A stretch of DNA of 64,000 bases. It comes from Pegoplata infirma. Lineage: Eukaryota; Arthropoda; Insecta; Diptera; Anthomyiidae. Of the stretch, positions 46,040 through 58,187 are shown one piece after another; the first letter of the stretch is position 1, and the number at the start of each line of letters is the position of its first letter. Both the position numbers and the translations under genes were made by a program. The DNA lies in NCBI GenBank assembly GCA_963921195.1, contig OY992536.1, positions 228,568,023-228,632,022 on the forward strand. Direction: 5' to 3'. The notes under the pieces are model-generated. The model did not search any database, was not told where the DNA came from, and saw only the letters and a list, made by a program, of their open reading frames with translations.

Positions 46040-47335
46040 TTTTTAGAAATAAAGTACTTTTTTCAGAAAAAATACTACTTTTTTAGAAAAAAAAGTACTT
46101 TTTAGAAAAAATAGTACTTTTTAGAAAAATTAGTACTTTTTTGAAAAAAAAGGACGTTTTAGAAAAAACAGTATTTTTTTTTTTAAAAAATAGTACTTTT
46201 TAGAAAAAATAGTACTTTTTTGAAAAAAATAGTACTTTTTAGAAAAAATAGTACTTTTTTGAAAAAAATAGTACTTTTTAGAAAAAATAGTACTTTTTTA
46301 AAAAAAAAAGTACTTTTTTACAAAAAATAGTACTTTTTTAGAAAAATAGTACTTTTTTAGAAAAAAAATAGTACTTTTTAGAAAAATTAGTATTTGTTTT
46401 GGAAAAAAGTACTTTTTAGAAAAAATAGTACTTTTTTAGAAAAAATAGTACTTTTTAGAAAAAATAGTACTTTTTTTGGAAAAAATAGTACTTTTTTGGA
46501 AAAAATAGCACTTTTTAGAAAAAAAAAAATACTTTTTAGAAAAAAAAGTACTTTTTAGAAAAAATATTACTTTTTTGGAAAAAATAGTACTTTTTAGATA
46601 AAAAGTACTTTTTTAGAAAAAATAGTACTTTTTAGAAAAAATTAAGCTTTTTTAAAAAAGTATTTTTTTTTTTAAAAAATAGTACTTTTTAGAAAAAACA
46701 GTACTTTTTTGAAAAAATAGTACTTTTTTGAAAAAATAGTACTTTTTATAAAAATTGGTAACTTTTTTAGAAAAAATAGTACATTTTAGAAAAAAAAATA
46801 TTTTTTTTTATCAAAAGAAGGACTTTTTTAGAAAAAATAGTACTTTTTAGAAAAACTTTTACTTTTTAGAAAAAATTTTACTTTTTTAGAAAAAATAGTA
46901 CTTTTTTAGAAAAAACAGTACTTTTTAGAAAAAAGTACATTTTCGGAGAAGTTAGTACTTTTTTTAGAAAAAAAAGTACTTTTTAGAAAAAATAGTACTT
47001 TTGTAGAAAAAATAGTCCTTTTTTAGAAAAAAAAGTACTTCTTAGATAAAAAAGTACTTTTTAGATAAAAAACGTACTTTTTTAGAAAAAATAGTACTTT
47101 TTAGAAAAAAACTTACTTATTTAAAAAAATAGTACTTTTTAAGAAAAAATAGTACTTTTTTAAAAAATAGTACTTTTTAGAAAAAATAGTACGTTTTAAG
47201 AAAAAAAAGTACTTTTTTAAAAAAAATTATGTTTTTTCGAAAAATCTTTACTTTTTCACCTTTTTTTTTCGAAAAATTAGTACTTGTAGGAAAAAAGTAC
47301 TTTTTCAGAAAAATAGCACTTTTTAGAAAAACATC
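46040..47335 (+). repeat. 20-bp AGTACTTTTTTAGAAAAAAT array, left arm
   Basis: About 60 units of 18-22 bp with variable T and A run lengths. The same array occurs in reverse complement at 52825-54890. Confidence 0.9.
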
Positions 47336-47339
47336 ATAT

Positions 47340-50300
47340 ATTTTGCTCTATTTTTGCTCTATTTGTAAGATATAATTATAATACCAAATTAACGTCCTTT
47401 TGCTTGTATCTTAATTATTTAAGAAGTTATTTGCAATTTAAAAATCTAGCAAAGATAAAATTGATCTGTAATCGATTAAGTGATTATGGAGGGGTAAAAA
47501 TGACAAAAATATAATTTATTTTGCTCTATCTCGATTAGTTTTTGAGATATAAATAAAATACCAGATTTACGTCCTTTTGCTTGTATTTTAATTATTTAAG
47601 AAGTTATTTGCGATTTTAGAATCTAGCAAAGATAAAATATATATGGGATCGCTAAAGGGGTTATGGAGGGATAAAAATGGCAAAAATATCATTTATTTTG
47701 ATGTATATCGATTAGTTTTTGATATAATTAATATACCAAAATGACGTTATTTTGCTTGTATCTTAATTATTTTAAAAGTTTTTCATATTTTTAAATTAAG
47801 CAAAGATAAAATTGATCTGGGATCGCTAAAGTGATTATGGAGGGGTAAAAAGTACAAAAATGTCATCTATTTTGCTCTAAATCGATAAGTTTTTGAGATA
47901 CAATTAAATTACCAAAATAAAGTCCTTTTGCTTGTATCTTAATTATTTAAGAAATTATTTGCAATTTAAAAAACCAACAAAGAAAAAATTTAAAGGTTAC
48001 GGAGGGGTAAAAACTACAAAAATTTCAAACATTTTTTATCTATTTCGATTAGTTTTTGGTATTTTAGTTATATTATAATTTGGTATTTTAACTATATCTC
48101 AAAAACTAATCGATATACAGTGCCGGTCAAAAAAATAGCACCAATGACAAAAGCTTTATTCATTCAATTAAAACAAAATATTATCTGCGTATTCGTTTAA
48201 AGTAAATATGCAATACTCTTATACTAAGTCTAAACCCCTTAAATGTTTTTACTTTTTCCAAAAATTGTGGACGGTTCTTTTTTAATGATCGATATTTATA
48301 AAAAACTCCGAATCAGTTCAGTCAATAAAATAGCACCGAAGTACAAAATTTCTTTAAAAAAATTAATAATATTTTAATTATTAAAACAAAAGTGTTAAAT
48401 ACTAAAGGAAGATAGTTTTTATTTATAAAAAAATTTAATTCATTACAAAATTTCATATTTATTTTCATAAAAATATGACGTTGAAAGAATTACACTCCTC
48501 AAAAACGTTCTTTTGTAAAAAATATGATTTCTGAACATAAACCATATTCTGAAAAAGGAAAATTGTTTGGATGCGCTTATAAAATGATTGGAAATTCAAC
48601 AAAATAAACTTTAGAGCTTGAAAAACTTAATCACAAGTGACGTTTGTCACCATTAGTGGTTAGGTGTTTGTAAAGACAATGGATAAAACCCCCATTTACG
48701 GCAGCTCCAGAGCTAAAAAAGGACAGCAAATGGCGAAAATGTTCGTCAAAGATTACAAAACAACAACATTAATGCTTGTAGATTCGAAAAAATGCGCCTA
48801 CTCTCACTTAAGCATGCTGCAAGTCCTTTGAAGTTTGCTAACAGTAAATCAGAATGACCAGCTTAAAAGTGGATCAATAATCTGTTGGCAAATGAAACCA
48901 ATGTTGTTTTATTTGGAGACATGGGATCACATACCTATGTCAGAAGACCCTAAAACGCGGAATTCAATCCAAAATTCGAAATAAAAATAACTTTAAATGG
49001 TGCTTATGGTGTGGGGGATTTTTCCTACTGTGGAGTTTCGTTCATATATTGGACCATGGCTTACATATTGGACTAGGACAACCGTGGATATACACTTAAC
49101 GTTTATATCCTCCAGAAAGTAAGTTTTTAAGCAAATGCCACTAATTTAGGTCTTTTAGCACGTCAATTACCCAAAGCATGACGGGAAATTGGCAAAAAAT
49201 TGGGTCTGGACAATAAAGTAAACGTGATGGAATGACCTGGTCAGTCCCCAGATCTAGACCAAATCGATAGTTGATGGACAGATATAGAGACGGAAGTGTC
49301 TCGAATAAAACCAACTTGTAATGAAGCCCTTTGGGTGGCTGTTCAGCAACTCTGGAACTGAATTTCGAATTAAAGATCCAAAAATCTCGCGATTTCGGTA
49401 CAAAAACGTTGTACAGTGGTAATTGTCAACAATGAGCACTCGACAATTTTTTTTTTAATATTTAAAGATATTACAACAATGCTGAATTCATAATCCATTC
49501 GTTTATCAAATTTTAGAATTAAATTTAAATACAAAAAGTACTGTGGTGCTATTTTTTTGACTGAGTCTTTTTTAAGTTTTTTTAAAAACTCTGAAAATTT
49601 TTAATAAAATAAAAAACCAAATTAGCCTTTTCTTATGTAATATTGTTTCACACTCTTGTAAGTATCTTATGACACGTCATCAGTGACATAAGTTGAAATT
49701 GTTAAAAAGAAACCAACGAAGAAAATTCTGTTTTATCCTGGTGCTATTTTTTTGACCGCAGCTGTAGAACAAAATAGATGATATTTTTGTCCTTTTTAAC
49801 CTCTATAACCCTTTTAGGGTTCCAGATCAATTTTATCTTTGCTAGATTTTAAAATTGCGAATAACTTCTAAAATAATTAAGATACAAGCAAAAGAACGTA
49901 ATTTTGGTATTTTAATTATATCTCAAAAACTAATAGAGATAGAGCAAAATAGATGATATTTTTGTAATTTTTACCCCTCCATAATCACTTTAGCGATCCC
50001 AGACCAATTTTATCTAAGCTAGATTTTTAAATTGCAAATAACTTCTTAAATAATTAAGATACAAGCAAAAGGACGTTAATTTGGTATTTTATTTATATCT
50101 CAAAAACTAATCGAGATAGAGTAAAATATATGTTATTTTTGTAATTTTTACCCCTCCATAATTACTTTAGCGATCCCAGATCAATTTTATATCTGCTAGA
50201 TTTTTAAATTGCAAATAACTTCTTAAATAATTAAGATACAAGCAAAAGGACGTTAATTTGGTATTTTATTTATTTCTCGAAAACTAATAGAGATTGAGTA

Positions 50301-50780
50301 AAATATATGTTATTTTTGTAATTTTTACCCCTCCATAATCACTTTAGCGATCCCAGATCAATTTTATCTTAGCTAGATTTTTAAATTGCAAATAACTTCT
50401 TAAATAAATAAGATACAAGCAAAAGGACGTTAATTTGGTATTTTATTTATATATCGAAAACTAATCGAGATAGAGCAAAATAGATTATATTTTTGCCATT
50501 TTTACCCCTCGATAACCCACTTAGCGATCCCAGATCAATTTTATCTTTGCAATATTTAAAAATTGCGAATAACTTCTTAAATAATTAAGATACAAGCAAA
50601 ACGATGTTAATTTTATATTTTAATTATATTTCAAAAACTAATCGAGATAGAGTAAAATAGATGATATTTTTGTCATTTTTACCCCTCCATAACCGATTCC
50701 AGATCAATTTTATCTTTGCTAAATTTTAAAATTGCGAATAACTTCTTAAATAATTAAGATACAAGCAAAAGGACTTTTTT
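47340..50780. repeat. 177-bp satellite units, left half (+ then -)
   Basis: Units carry TATGGAGGGGTAAAAA, TTTGCTCTATCTCGATTAGT, CGTCCTTTTGCTTGTATCTT and GGGATCGCTAAA. About four units on the plus strand (to 48117) are followed, beyond a Tc1 insertion, by about five on the minus strand (49767-50780). Confidence 0.9.
48118..49764 (+). pseudogene. Decayed Tc1-like transposon, 1647 bp
   Basis: Ends CAGTGCCGGTCAAAAAAATA and TATTTTTTTGACCGCAGCTG, with TA at 48116-48117 and 49765-49766. The size is normal for Tc1. Transposase remnants on the plus strand in shifting frames: a GDFSYCGVS stretch (family VWGCFSYxGVG) near 49000, a DNxPKH-like stretch near 49165 and PGQSPDLDQID (family WPSQSPDLNPIE) near 49240, with many stops. 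No product is possible. Confidence 0.88.
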
Positions 50781-50984
50781 TTTTTTTAAAGTGCTGTTTT
50801 TTTTAAGCACTATTATTGCTAAAAAAGTACTTTTTTCTAAAAAAGTAATAATTTTTCTAAAAAAGTAATAATTTTTCTAAAAAAGTAATAATTTTTCTTA
50901 AAAAGTAATAATTTTTCTAAGAAAGTAACATTTTTTTCAAATAAAGTACTATTATATCTAATAGTATTATATACTATTTAAAAA
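50781..50984. repeat. Centre of the giant palindrome
   Basis: Short array of CTAAAAAAGTAATAATTTTT units with AGCACTATT/AATAGTATT pieces; the axis of the two mirrored halves. Confidence 0.7.
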
Positions 50985-52825
50985 TCTAGCCAAGATAAAA
51001 TTGATCTGGGATCGCTAAAGTGATTATGGAGGGGTAAAAATTACAAATATAACATATATTTTACTCTATCTCCATTAGTTTTTGAGATATAAGTAAAATA
51101 CCAGATTTACGTCCTTTTGCTTGTATCTTTATTATTTAAGAAGTTATTTGCAATTTAAAAATCTAGCAGAGATAAAATTTATCTGGGATCGCTAAATGGG
51201 TTATGGAGGGGTAAAAATTACAAAAATATCATCTATTTTGCTCTATCTCGATTAGTTTTCGAGATATAAATAAAATACCAAATTAACGTCCTTTTGCTTG
51301 TATCTTAATTATTTAAGAAGTTATTTGCAATTTAAAAATCTAGCTAAGATAAAATTGGTCTGGGATCGCTAAAGTGATTATGGAGGGGTAAAAATTACAA
51401 AAATAACATCTATTTTGCTCTATCTCGATTAGTTTTCGAGATATAAATAAAATACCAAATTAACGTCCTTTTGCTTGTATCTTAATTATTTAAGAAGTTA
51501 TTTGCAATTTAAAAATCTAGCTAAGATAAAATTGATCTGGGATCGCTAAAGTGATTATGGAGGGGTAAAAATTACAAAAATAACATATATTTTACTCTAT
51601 CTCTATTAGTTTTCGAGATATAAATAAAATACCAAATTAACGTCCTTTTGCTTGTATCTTAATTACTTAAGAAGTTATTTGCAATTTAAAAATCTAGCAG
51701 ATATAAAATTGATCTGGGATCGCTAAAGTAATTATGGAGGGGTAAAAATTACAAAAATAACATATATTTTACTCTATCTCGATTAGTTTTTGAGATATAA
51801 ATAAAATACCAAATTAACGTCCTTTTGCTTGTATATTAATTATTTAAGAAGTTATTTGCAATTTAAAAATCTAGCTTAGATAAAATTGGTCTGGGATCGC
51901 TAAAGTGATTATGGAGGGGTAAAAATGACAAAAATATCATCTATTTTGCTCTATCTCGATTAGTTTTTGAGATATAATTAAAATACCAAAATTACGTTCT
52001 TTTGCTTGTATCTTAATTATTTTAGAAGTTATTCGCAATTTTAAAATCTAGCAAAGATAAAATCGATCTGGAACCCTAAAAGGGTAATAGAGGTTAAAAA
52101 GGACAAAAATATCATCTATTTTGTTCTATATCGATTAATTTTTGAGATATAGTTAAAATACCAAATTATAATTTTTTCTTTGTTGGTTTTTTAAATTGCA
52201 AATAATTTCTAAAATAATTAAGATACAAGCAAAAGGACGTAAATCGTGTATTTTAATTGTATCTCAAAAACTTATCGATTTAGAGCAAAATAGATGACAT
52301 TTTTGTACTTTTTACCCCTCCATAATCACTTTAGCGATCCCAGATCAATTTTATCTTTGCTTAATTTAAAAATATGAAAAACTTTTACAATAATTAAGAT
52401 ACAAGCAAAATAACGTCATTTTGGTATATTAATTATATCAAAAACTAATCGATATACATCAAAATAAATGATATTTTTGCCATTTTTATCCCTCCATAAC
52501 CCCTTTAGCGATCCCATATATATTTAATCTTTGCTAGATACTAAAATTGCAAATAACTTCTTAAATAATTAAAATACAAGCAAAAGGACGTAAATCTGGT
52601 ATTTTATTTATATCTCAAAAACTAATCGAGATAGAGCAAAATAAATTATATTTTTGTCATTTTTACCCCTCCATAATCACTTAATCAATTACAGATCAAT
52701 TTTATCTTTGCTAGATTTTTAAATTGTAAATAACTTCTTAAATAATTAAGATACAAGCAAAAGGACGTTTATTTGGTATTATAATTATATCTTACAAATA
52801 GAGCAAAAAAAGAGCAAAATATATG
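50985..52825. repeat. 177-bp satellite units, right half (+ then -)
   Basis: Six plus-strand units with TATGGAGG at about 51025, 51202, 51379, 51556, 51733 and 51910, an exact 177-bp period. About three minus-strand units follow. Confidence 0.92.
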
Positions 52826-54890
52826 ATGTTTTTCTAAAAAGTGCTATTTTTCTAAGAAAGTACTTTTTTTTTTTAAAAAATTACTATTATTTTAAAAAAG
52901 TACTTTTTTTCTAAAAAAAGTAATAATTTTTCTAAAAAAGTAATAATTTTTCTAAAACAGTAATATTTTTTCAAATAAAGTACTAGAATTTCTAAAAAAA
53001 GTACTAGTTTTTCTGAAAAAGTACATTTTTCCTACAAGTACTAATTTTTCTAAAAAAGAAGGTGAAAAAGTAAAGATTTTTCGAAAAAACACAATTTTTT
53101 TTAAAAAAGTACTTTTTTTTCTTAAAAGGTACTATTTTTTCTAAAAAGTACTATTTTTTAAAAAAGTACTATTTTTTCTTAAAAAGTACTATTTTTTTAA
53201 AAAAGTACTATTTTTTTAAAAAAAGTACTATTTTTTCTTAAATTTGTTCTAAAAAAGTAAGTTTTTTTCTAAAAAGTACTATTTTTTCTAAAAAAGTACG
53301 TTTTTTATCTAAAAAGTACTTTTTTATCTAAGAAGTACTTTTTTTTCTAAAAAAGTACTATTTTTTCTAAAAAAGTACTATTTTTTCTAAAAAGTATTTT
53401 TTTTTTCTAAAAAGTACTTTTTTTTCTAAAAAAGTACTATTTTTTCTAAAAAAGTACTATTTTTTCTAAAAAGTATTTTTTTTTTCTAAAAAGTACTTTT
53501 TTTTCTAAAAAAAGTACTAACTTTTCCGAAAATGTACTTTTTTCTAAAAAGTACTTTTTTTTTTTTAAAAGTACTAACTTTCCCAAAAATGTACTTTTTT
53601 CTAAAAAGTACAGTTTTTTCTAAAAAAGTACTATTTTTTCTAAAAAAGTAAAATTTTTTCTAAAATGTACTATTTTTTCTAAAAAGTACTATTTTTTCTA
53701 AAAAAGCACTCTTTTATCTAAAAAGTACTTTTTTCTAAAAAAGTACTATTTTTTTCTAAAAAAGTAATATTTTTCTAAAAAAGTACTTTTTTTCTAAAAA
53801 AGTAAAATTTTTTCTAAAAATTACTATTTTTTCTAAAAAGAGTACTTTTTTATCTAAAAAATACTATTTTTTCTAAAAAGTACTATTTTTTCTAAAAAAA
53901 GTAAAATTTTTTCTAAAAAAGTACTTTTTTTCTAAAAAAAAGTAAATTTTTTTCTAAAAAGTACTATTTTTTCTAAAAAAGTACTTTTTTATCTTAAAAG
54001 TACTTTTTTTTCTTAAAAAGTACCTTTTTTTCTAAAAAAGTACTTTGTTTCTAAAAAAGTAAAATTTTTTCAAAAAAGTAGTATTTTTTCTAAAAAAGAA
54101 CTTTTTTATCTAAAAAGTAATTTTTTTTTCTACACTCAAAATAATCACTCTGTTAAATTACAGAGATACTCTGCTGAGCCAGCAGAAAATACCATAGATT
54201 TCCAACCAGCAAGATTTTTTGTTATTTTACGAAGAAAACTCTGTAAAATGATTTCGATCAAAAAAAAAACTGTAAATTTACAAAATTATCTGTAAAATAC
54301 TGATAAAACCAAGAAGAATTTTACCAAAAAACTCTGTAAATTAACAAAGTTTTAGTTAAATGCATTTATGAGTTCAAAATTTTACAAAAAAAACTGTAAA
54401 TTTACAAAGTTTTAGTTAAATCCATTTTATGAGTAAAACTTCTCTGCTTCAAAAACATTAATTAAAATTAAATTAATTAAAATTAAAATTTTGTTAAATT
54501 TTCCCGCTTTAATGCTTCCAAATTGTAAATTTACTTTTTTATTTTTGTGAAAATTACAAGTTTTTAGCGAGTAACTCCAATTTTACAAAATTTTGTTTTT
54601 CGGTCACAAGAAAATACGAAGTATTTTCTTAAAATCTGTATTTCGACAGATAACTTTGTCAAATATCTGTCGAATTGAGATTACAGTCATTTTACAGAGT
54701 ATTTAACAGAGTAATTATTTTGAGTGTAAAAAAGTACTATTTTTTCAAAAAAGTACTACTTTTTCTAAAAAAGTAAAATTTTTTCTAAAAAGTACTATTT
54801 TTTAAAAAAAGTACTTTTTTTTCAAAAAAAATAAGTTTTTTTTCTAAAAAAGTAGTATTTTTTCTGAAAAAAGTATTTTATTTCTAAAAA
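52826..54890 (-). repeat. 20-bp array, right arm
   Basis: Reverse-complement version (TTTTTTCTAAAAAAGTACTA) of 46040-47335, longer and more regular, interrupted by the MITE at 54133-54726. Confidence 0.9.
54133..54726. mobile_element. 594-bp CACTCAAAA-type MITE in the 20-bp array
   Basis: Ends CACTCAAAATAATCACTCTG and GAGTAATTATTTTGAGTG. TA at 54131-54132 and 54727-54728. The array resumes in register after one TA. The interior repeats CTCTGTAAATTTACAGA-like palindromes. Confidence 0.9.
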
Positions 54891-54909
54891 CAATTATTAA
54901 AAAAAAAAC

Positions 54910-55186
54910 ATTTGAAATGTGCCATGTGCCAATAATTGGCACACGGCACACGGGCCATGTGCCATGTGCTGGCACACGGTACATTTCAGATGTGCCATGT
55001 GTCATACTAGAGCACACGGCACATTTCAGATGTGCCGTGTGCCATGTTTTTGGCACATGGCACACCTGAAATGTGCCGTGTGCCAGCACATGGCACACGG
55101 CCCATGTGTCGTGTGCCATGCTATGTGCACACGACACATTAGTAAAATGTGATGTGCAGCACATGTGTGTGCCATTCCTTACCCTG
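54910..55186. repeat. GTGCCATGTGCC-type minisatellite, right arm
   Basis: Inverted counterpart of 45722-46015, ending TGCCATTCCTTACCCTG. Confidence 0.85.
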
Positions 55187-55886
55187 ATTGACACTATTAA
55201 ATGCAGGAACAGAACAAGAAGCACCACCTTTTAAAAACAGAACAAGTTTTATTTCACATCGGCGCCGGCCACCGGTTTAATCTGCCAAACCGTAGGGAAA
55301 AAGTCGTGCCGGGCTTATTCTGTTTCTACTCTAAAAAAAACAAAGTTTAAAAAAATTTCATATTTTTTTACAAAGAAAAAAAACATGTTTTTTCAAACTT
55401 TACCAAATATATTTTTGTCTTAAAGACATAAAAAAAATTTATAAATATGATTACAAACTTTCATGTATATATACAAAAAACTATAAACTAAACGAGAATT
55501 AAAAAAACTAAGAAAATTCCAAAAAAAAATTAAAAAAGCTATTAAATTCTTATTAAATTATTTACTCAATTTGTTTTTAAATTTTTGAGTAAATTTTTAA
55601 TTGCGTCAATTAAAAAATTACTCAAAACTTTTTTTAAATTTAAACAAGTGATTACTCAAATTGTTTTTCCCCATATTTTTTTCTGTGCAGTTCTATCTTT
55701 TTTCAAATTTTTAACTAAATTAATAATACCGGTACGTACCGGTTTGGTTGGTTCGGTACCGGTACATACCGTTACCGAAACGATTTGAAAACACTTACCG
55801 TTACCTTTACCGAAATAAATAAAAATTAGATACCGTTACCGTTACCCTTACCGTTATTCGTTTCGGTAACCAACCTTGGAATTTAA

Positions 55887-56916
55887 GAATTAAATAGAAT
55901 CATTTCGAATACTGTTGAAAATTTTAATTTAAAATAAAAATTACAATATTTTGTACTTTTTACGATTTCGTTTAAAAATTTAATTTTTTAGTCCTTTTCG
56001 AAAATAAAACACAGTTTTATTTATGTTTTTTAAATAAAATTTGGAGAATTCTGAATGATTGAAATATGTGTGATTAAATTACATTTACATACTTACAGAA
56101 AAGTTAGAAATTCACTGATATTCTCTGATAAATCTGGAAATTATGTCCATTTTTTAGTGGGAATATGTCCAATTGCCGGTCATAATCCACATTACAAGTA
56201 TTGGGATTATGATCGAAATGAATTTAGTCTTGATCCCCAAAACGGAAAAGGGATTATGTCTGTTGGGATAATGTCATGTCACCGTTAAAAACACCATTTC
56301 CTACACCACTCTGTGGTACAGGGTATAATGAGTTTGAGCTGATGTTTGTTACTATCCGAAATATTGGTCCTAGACCCACGACTCAGAAGTAAACCGATCA
56401 ACTCAGAATCACTTTCTGAGACGATTTAGCGATGTCCGTCCGTCTTATCAATCGAATTGTATGAAATTTTAAGCTTAAGCTTCATTTGGCTCAAGCACGA
56501 AGCCTATTTAAATTGGAAAAAATCGGCCCCCATACAAACGTCCCCTTATGATTTAGCCTAAATGACTCTAATAACTGTATTATTTTAGGTATCCTTTCGA
56601 TACCTAAATATTTTGTATCATCAATGATCACAAATCATCGTTTCAAATTTTAAAGGAATCGGACCTGTTCTTCTCTTAGTCTCCATATAAACCACCCTCC
56701 CAAAATTCAGATAAATCTCTCAAAATTTATGAAAATTAGAAATATTTCATCAAAATTTTGTTTGTAGGTGTTAAACGTGTGCTTTGGTGGACTTATCAAT
56801 TCTGAATATAATTAGACGGTTTTTGGACTTATTGTTAGACCCATATAAAAATTTAGCCCGATATCACAGTCAGACAAAAATTAAAAAAAGTCGTTGAACA
56901 CGAACTTGATAATATA
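55887..56916. other. Non-coding stretch with a diverged GACGG-type fragment
   Basis: 56325-56470 holds ACAGGGTATAATGAGTTTG, ATATTGGTCCTAGACCCA and GCGATGTCCGTCCGTC, a diverged minus-orientation fragment of the dispersed repeat. The 77-codon frame at 56055 is not recognisable. Confidence 0.5.
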
Positions 56917-57550
56917 CACTCAAAATAATAACTCTGTTTAATTACAGAAAAACTCTGCTAATTTAACAGAGTACACCATACTTTTCCAGCTAACAACATT
57001 TCTTGGTAATTTTACTAAAAAACTCTGTAAAATGATTTCGACAGAAAAAAACTGTTAATTTACAGAGTTTATAGTAACATATTGGTTAAATATGAAAGCT
57101 TTTTTACAGAGAAAACTCTGTAATTTTACTATAAAACTCTGTAAAATGATTTGGACAAAAAAAAACTGTTAATTTACAGAGTTTCCAGTAAAATATTGGT
57201 TAAATTAACCTCCATTTAGCAAAGAAAACTATGTAAATTTACATATACATTGTAAAATACATTTGATGAAAAAAAAAAAAATTACAGAAAAAACTGTAAA
57301 TTTACAGAGTTTAGTCAAATGCATGTTATTTTGTAAAATTTTTATAAGATTTCTGAAAAAAAAATTTTGATAACTTTTTTTGCTACTTTTTCAACTTTTT
57401 CTCAAAAAAAAAAATATACAGATAAAATTTTGATGTTTGGTAACAAAAACAAAAGCTACTCAAAACATAAAACTTTTTTGGTTATAAAAAAATACGAAGT
57501 ATTTTGCTTAGATCTGTATTTTAGCAGAAAACTCTGTTAATTATCTGTAA
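56917..57550. mobile_element. CACTCAAAA-type MITE, right end lost
   Basis: Starts CACTCAAAATAATAACTCTG after TA and has the ACTCTGTAAATTTACAGAG-type interior of the 54133 element. Similarity ends at CTCTGTTAATTATCTG without the terminal GAGTG. Confidence 0.75.
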
Positions 57551-58187
57551 ATCACAAATTAAGGCTCATGTGAAAGCTGGGGTTCTTCTTTTAGAAAATA
57601 TTTTTAAAATAACACAGTTTTTTTTTTGCAGAAATTATGCAAAAATGCAAAAACATTTTTTCTTTTCGAAAATTTAAAAAAACACATCTTCGATTTTTTT
57701 AAAAAAAATTCTGGTGAAAAATAACAATGTTTTGTATAACATATTCAAAATTCAGAGTGGGATCTCCATTGGATCAAAAAATATTCTGTTTTAAGTACGA
57801 GGTTCTCATATTTTTCCCTTAGAAAACTTAAATTTCTAATTTTTTCAAAATTTTAATAGTATAATTTTCTTTGAAAATTTAAATTTTTATATTGAAGAAA
57901 CATAAAATTTTAATTTTCTAAGGTAAAATTTAAGAACTTCGTACTAAAACCAGAATATTTTTTGATCCCATTGGGATCCCACTCTGAATTTTGGATATGT
58001 TGTACAAAACAGTATTGTTTATCACCAAACTTTTTTTTTAAAAAATCGAAGATGTGTTTTTTTAAATATTCGCAAAAAAAAAAATGTTTTTGAATTTTTG
58101 CAACACTTCTGAAAAAAAACCGTATTCTTTGAAAATATTTCCTAAAAGAAGAAGAATTAAGCTTTCATATGAGCCATTACTTGTGAT
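57551..58187. repeat. 637-bp foldback
   Basis: Arms ATCACAA...GGCTCATGTGAAAGCT and AGCTTTCATATGAGCC...TTGTGAT. Shared internal strings include AGAGTGGGATC and AAAAAATATTCTG with their complements. Confidence 0.85.

Larger units (their letters stand above)
45722..55186. mobile_element. Giant 9.5-kb hAT-like foldback made of satellite arrays
   Basis: Both ends begin CAGGGTAAGGAATGGCACAC. Perfect 8-bp duplications ATTGACAC flank it (45714-45721 and 55187-55194). From each end inwards: GTGCC-rich minisatellite, an AATAATTGTTTTTAGAAATA junction, a 20-bp AGTACTTTTT array, then 177-bp satellite units, mirrored about ~50.8-50.98 kb. No transposase of its own. A Tc1 element (48118-49764) lies in the left arm and a MITE (54133-54726) in the right. 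CAGGG ends and 8-bp duplications are hAT hallmarks. Confidence 0.8.
45559..55687. mobile_element. Middle inverted repeat, CACAG ends
   Basis: Left end CACAGAAAGAAAT with GAGTAAATTTTTAAT repeats. Right end ATATTTTTTTCTGTG with TTACTCAAA repeats. Resembles the CACAGAAAAAA MITE at 42218, but the flanks are CA rather than TA. Its right part (55200-55690) also holds a GC-rich block (GGCGCCGGCCACCGG, ~55260) with no partner on the left. Confidence 0.5.
45228..55878. mobile_element. Outer hAT-like element holding the nest
   Basis: TIRs CATGGTTGGTTACCG and CAAGGTTGGTTACCG, with a perfect 8-bp duplication GAATTTAA at 45220-45227 and 55879-55886. Both subterminal regions carry TTACCG repeats in opposite orientation (45240-45380 and 55725-55865), usual for hAT MITE ends. 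Without its inserts it would be about 0.5 kb. No transposase. Confidence 0.8.

Noticed and set aside
46040..54890. Possible CRISPR-like array from regular 20-bp units
   Set aside because: No unique spacers; the units are a simple AT satellite in a eukaryotic genome.
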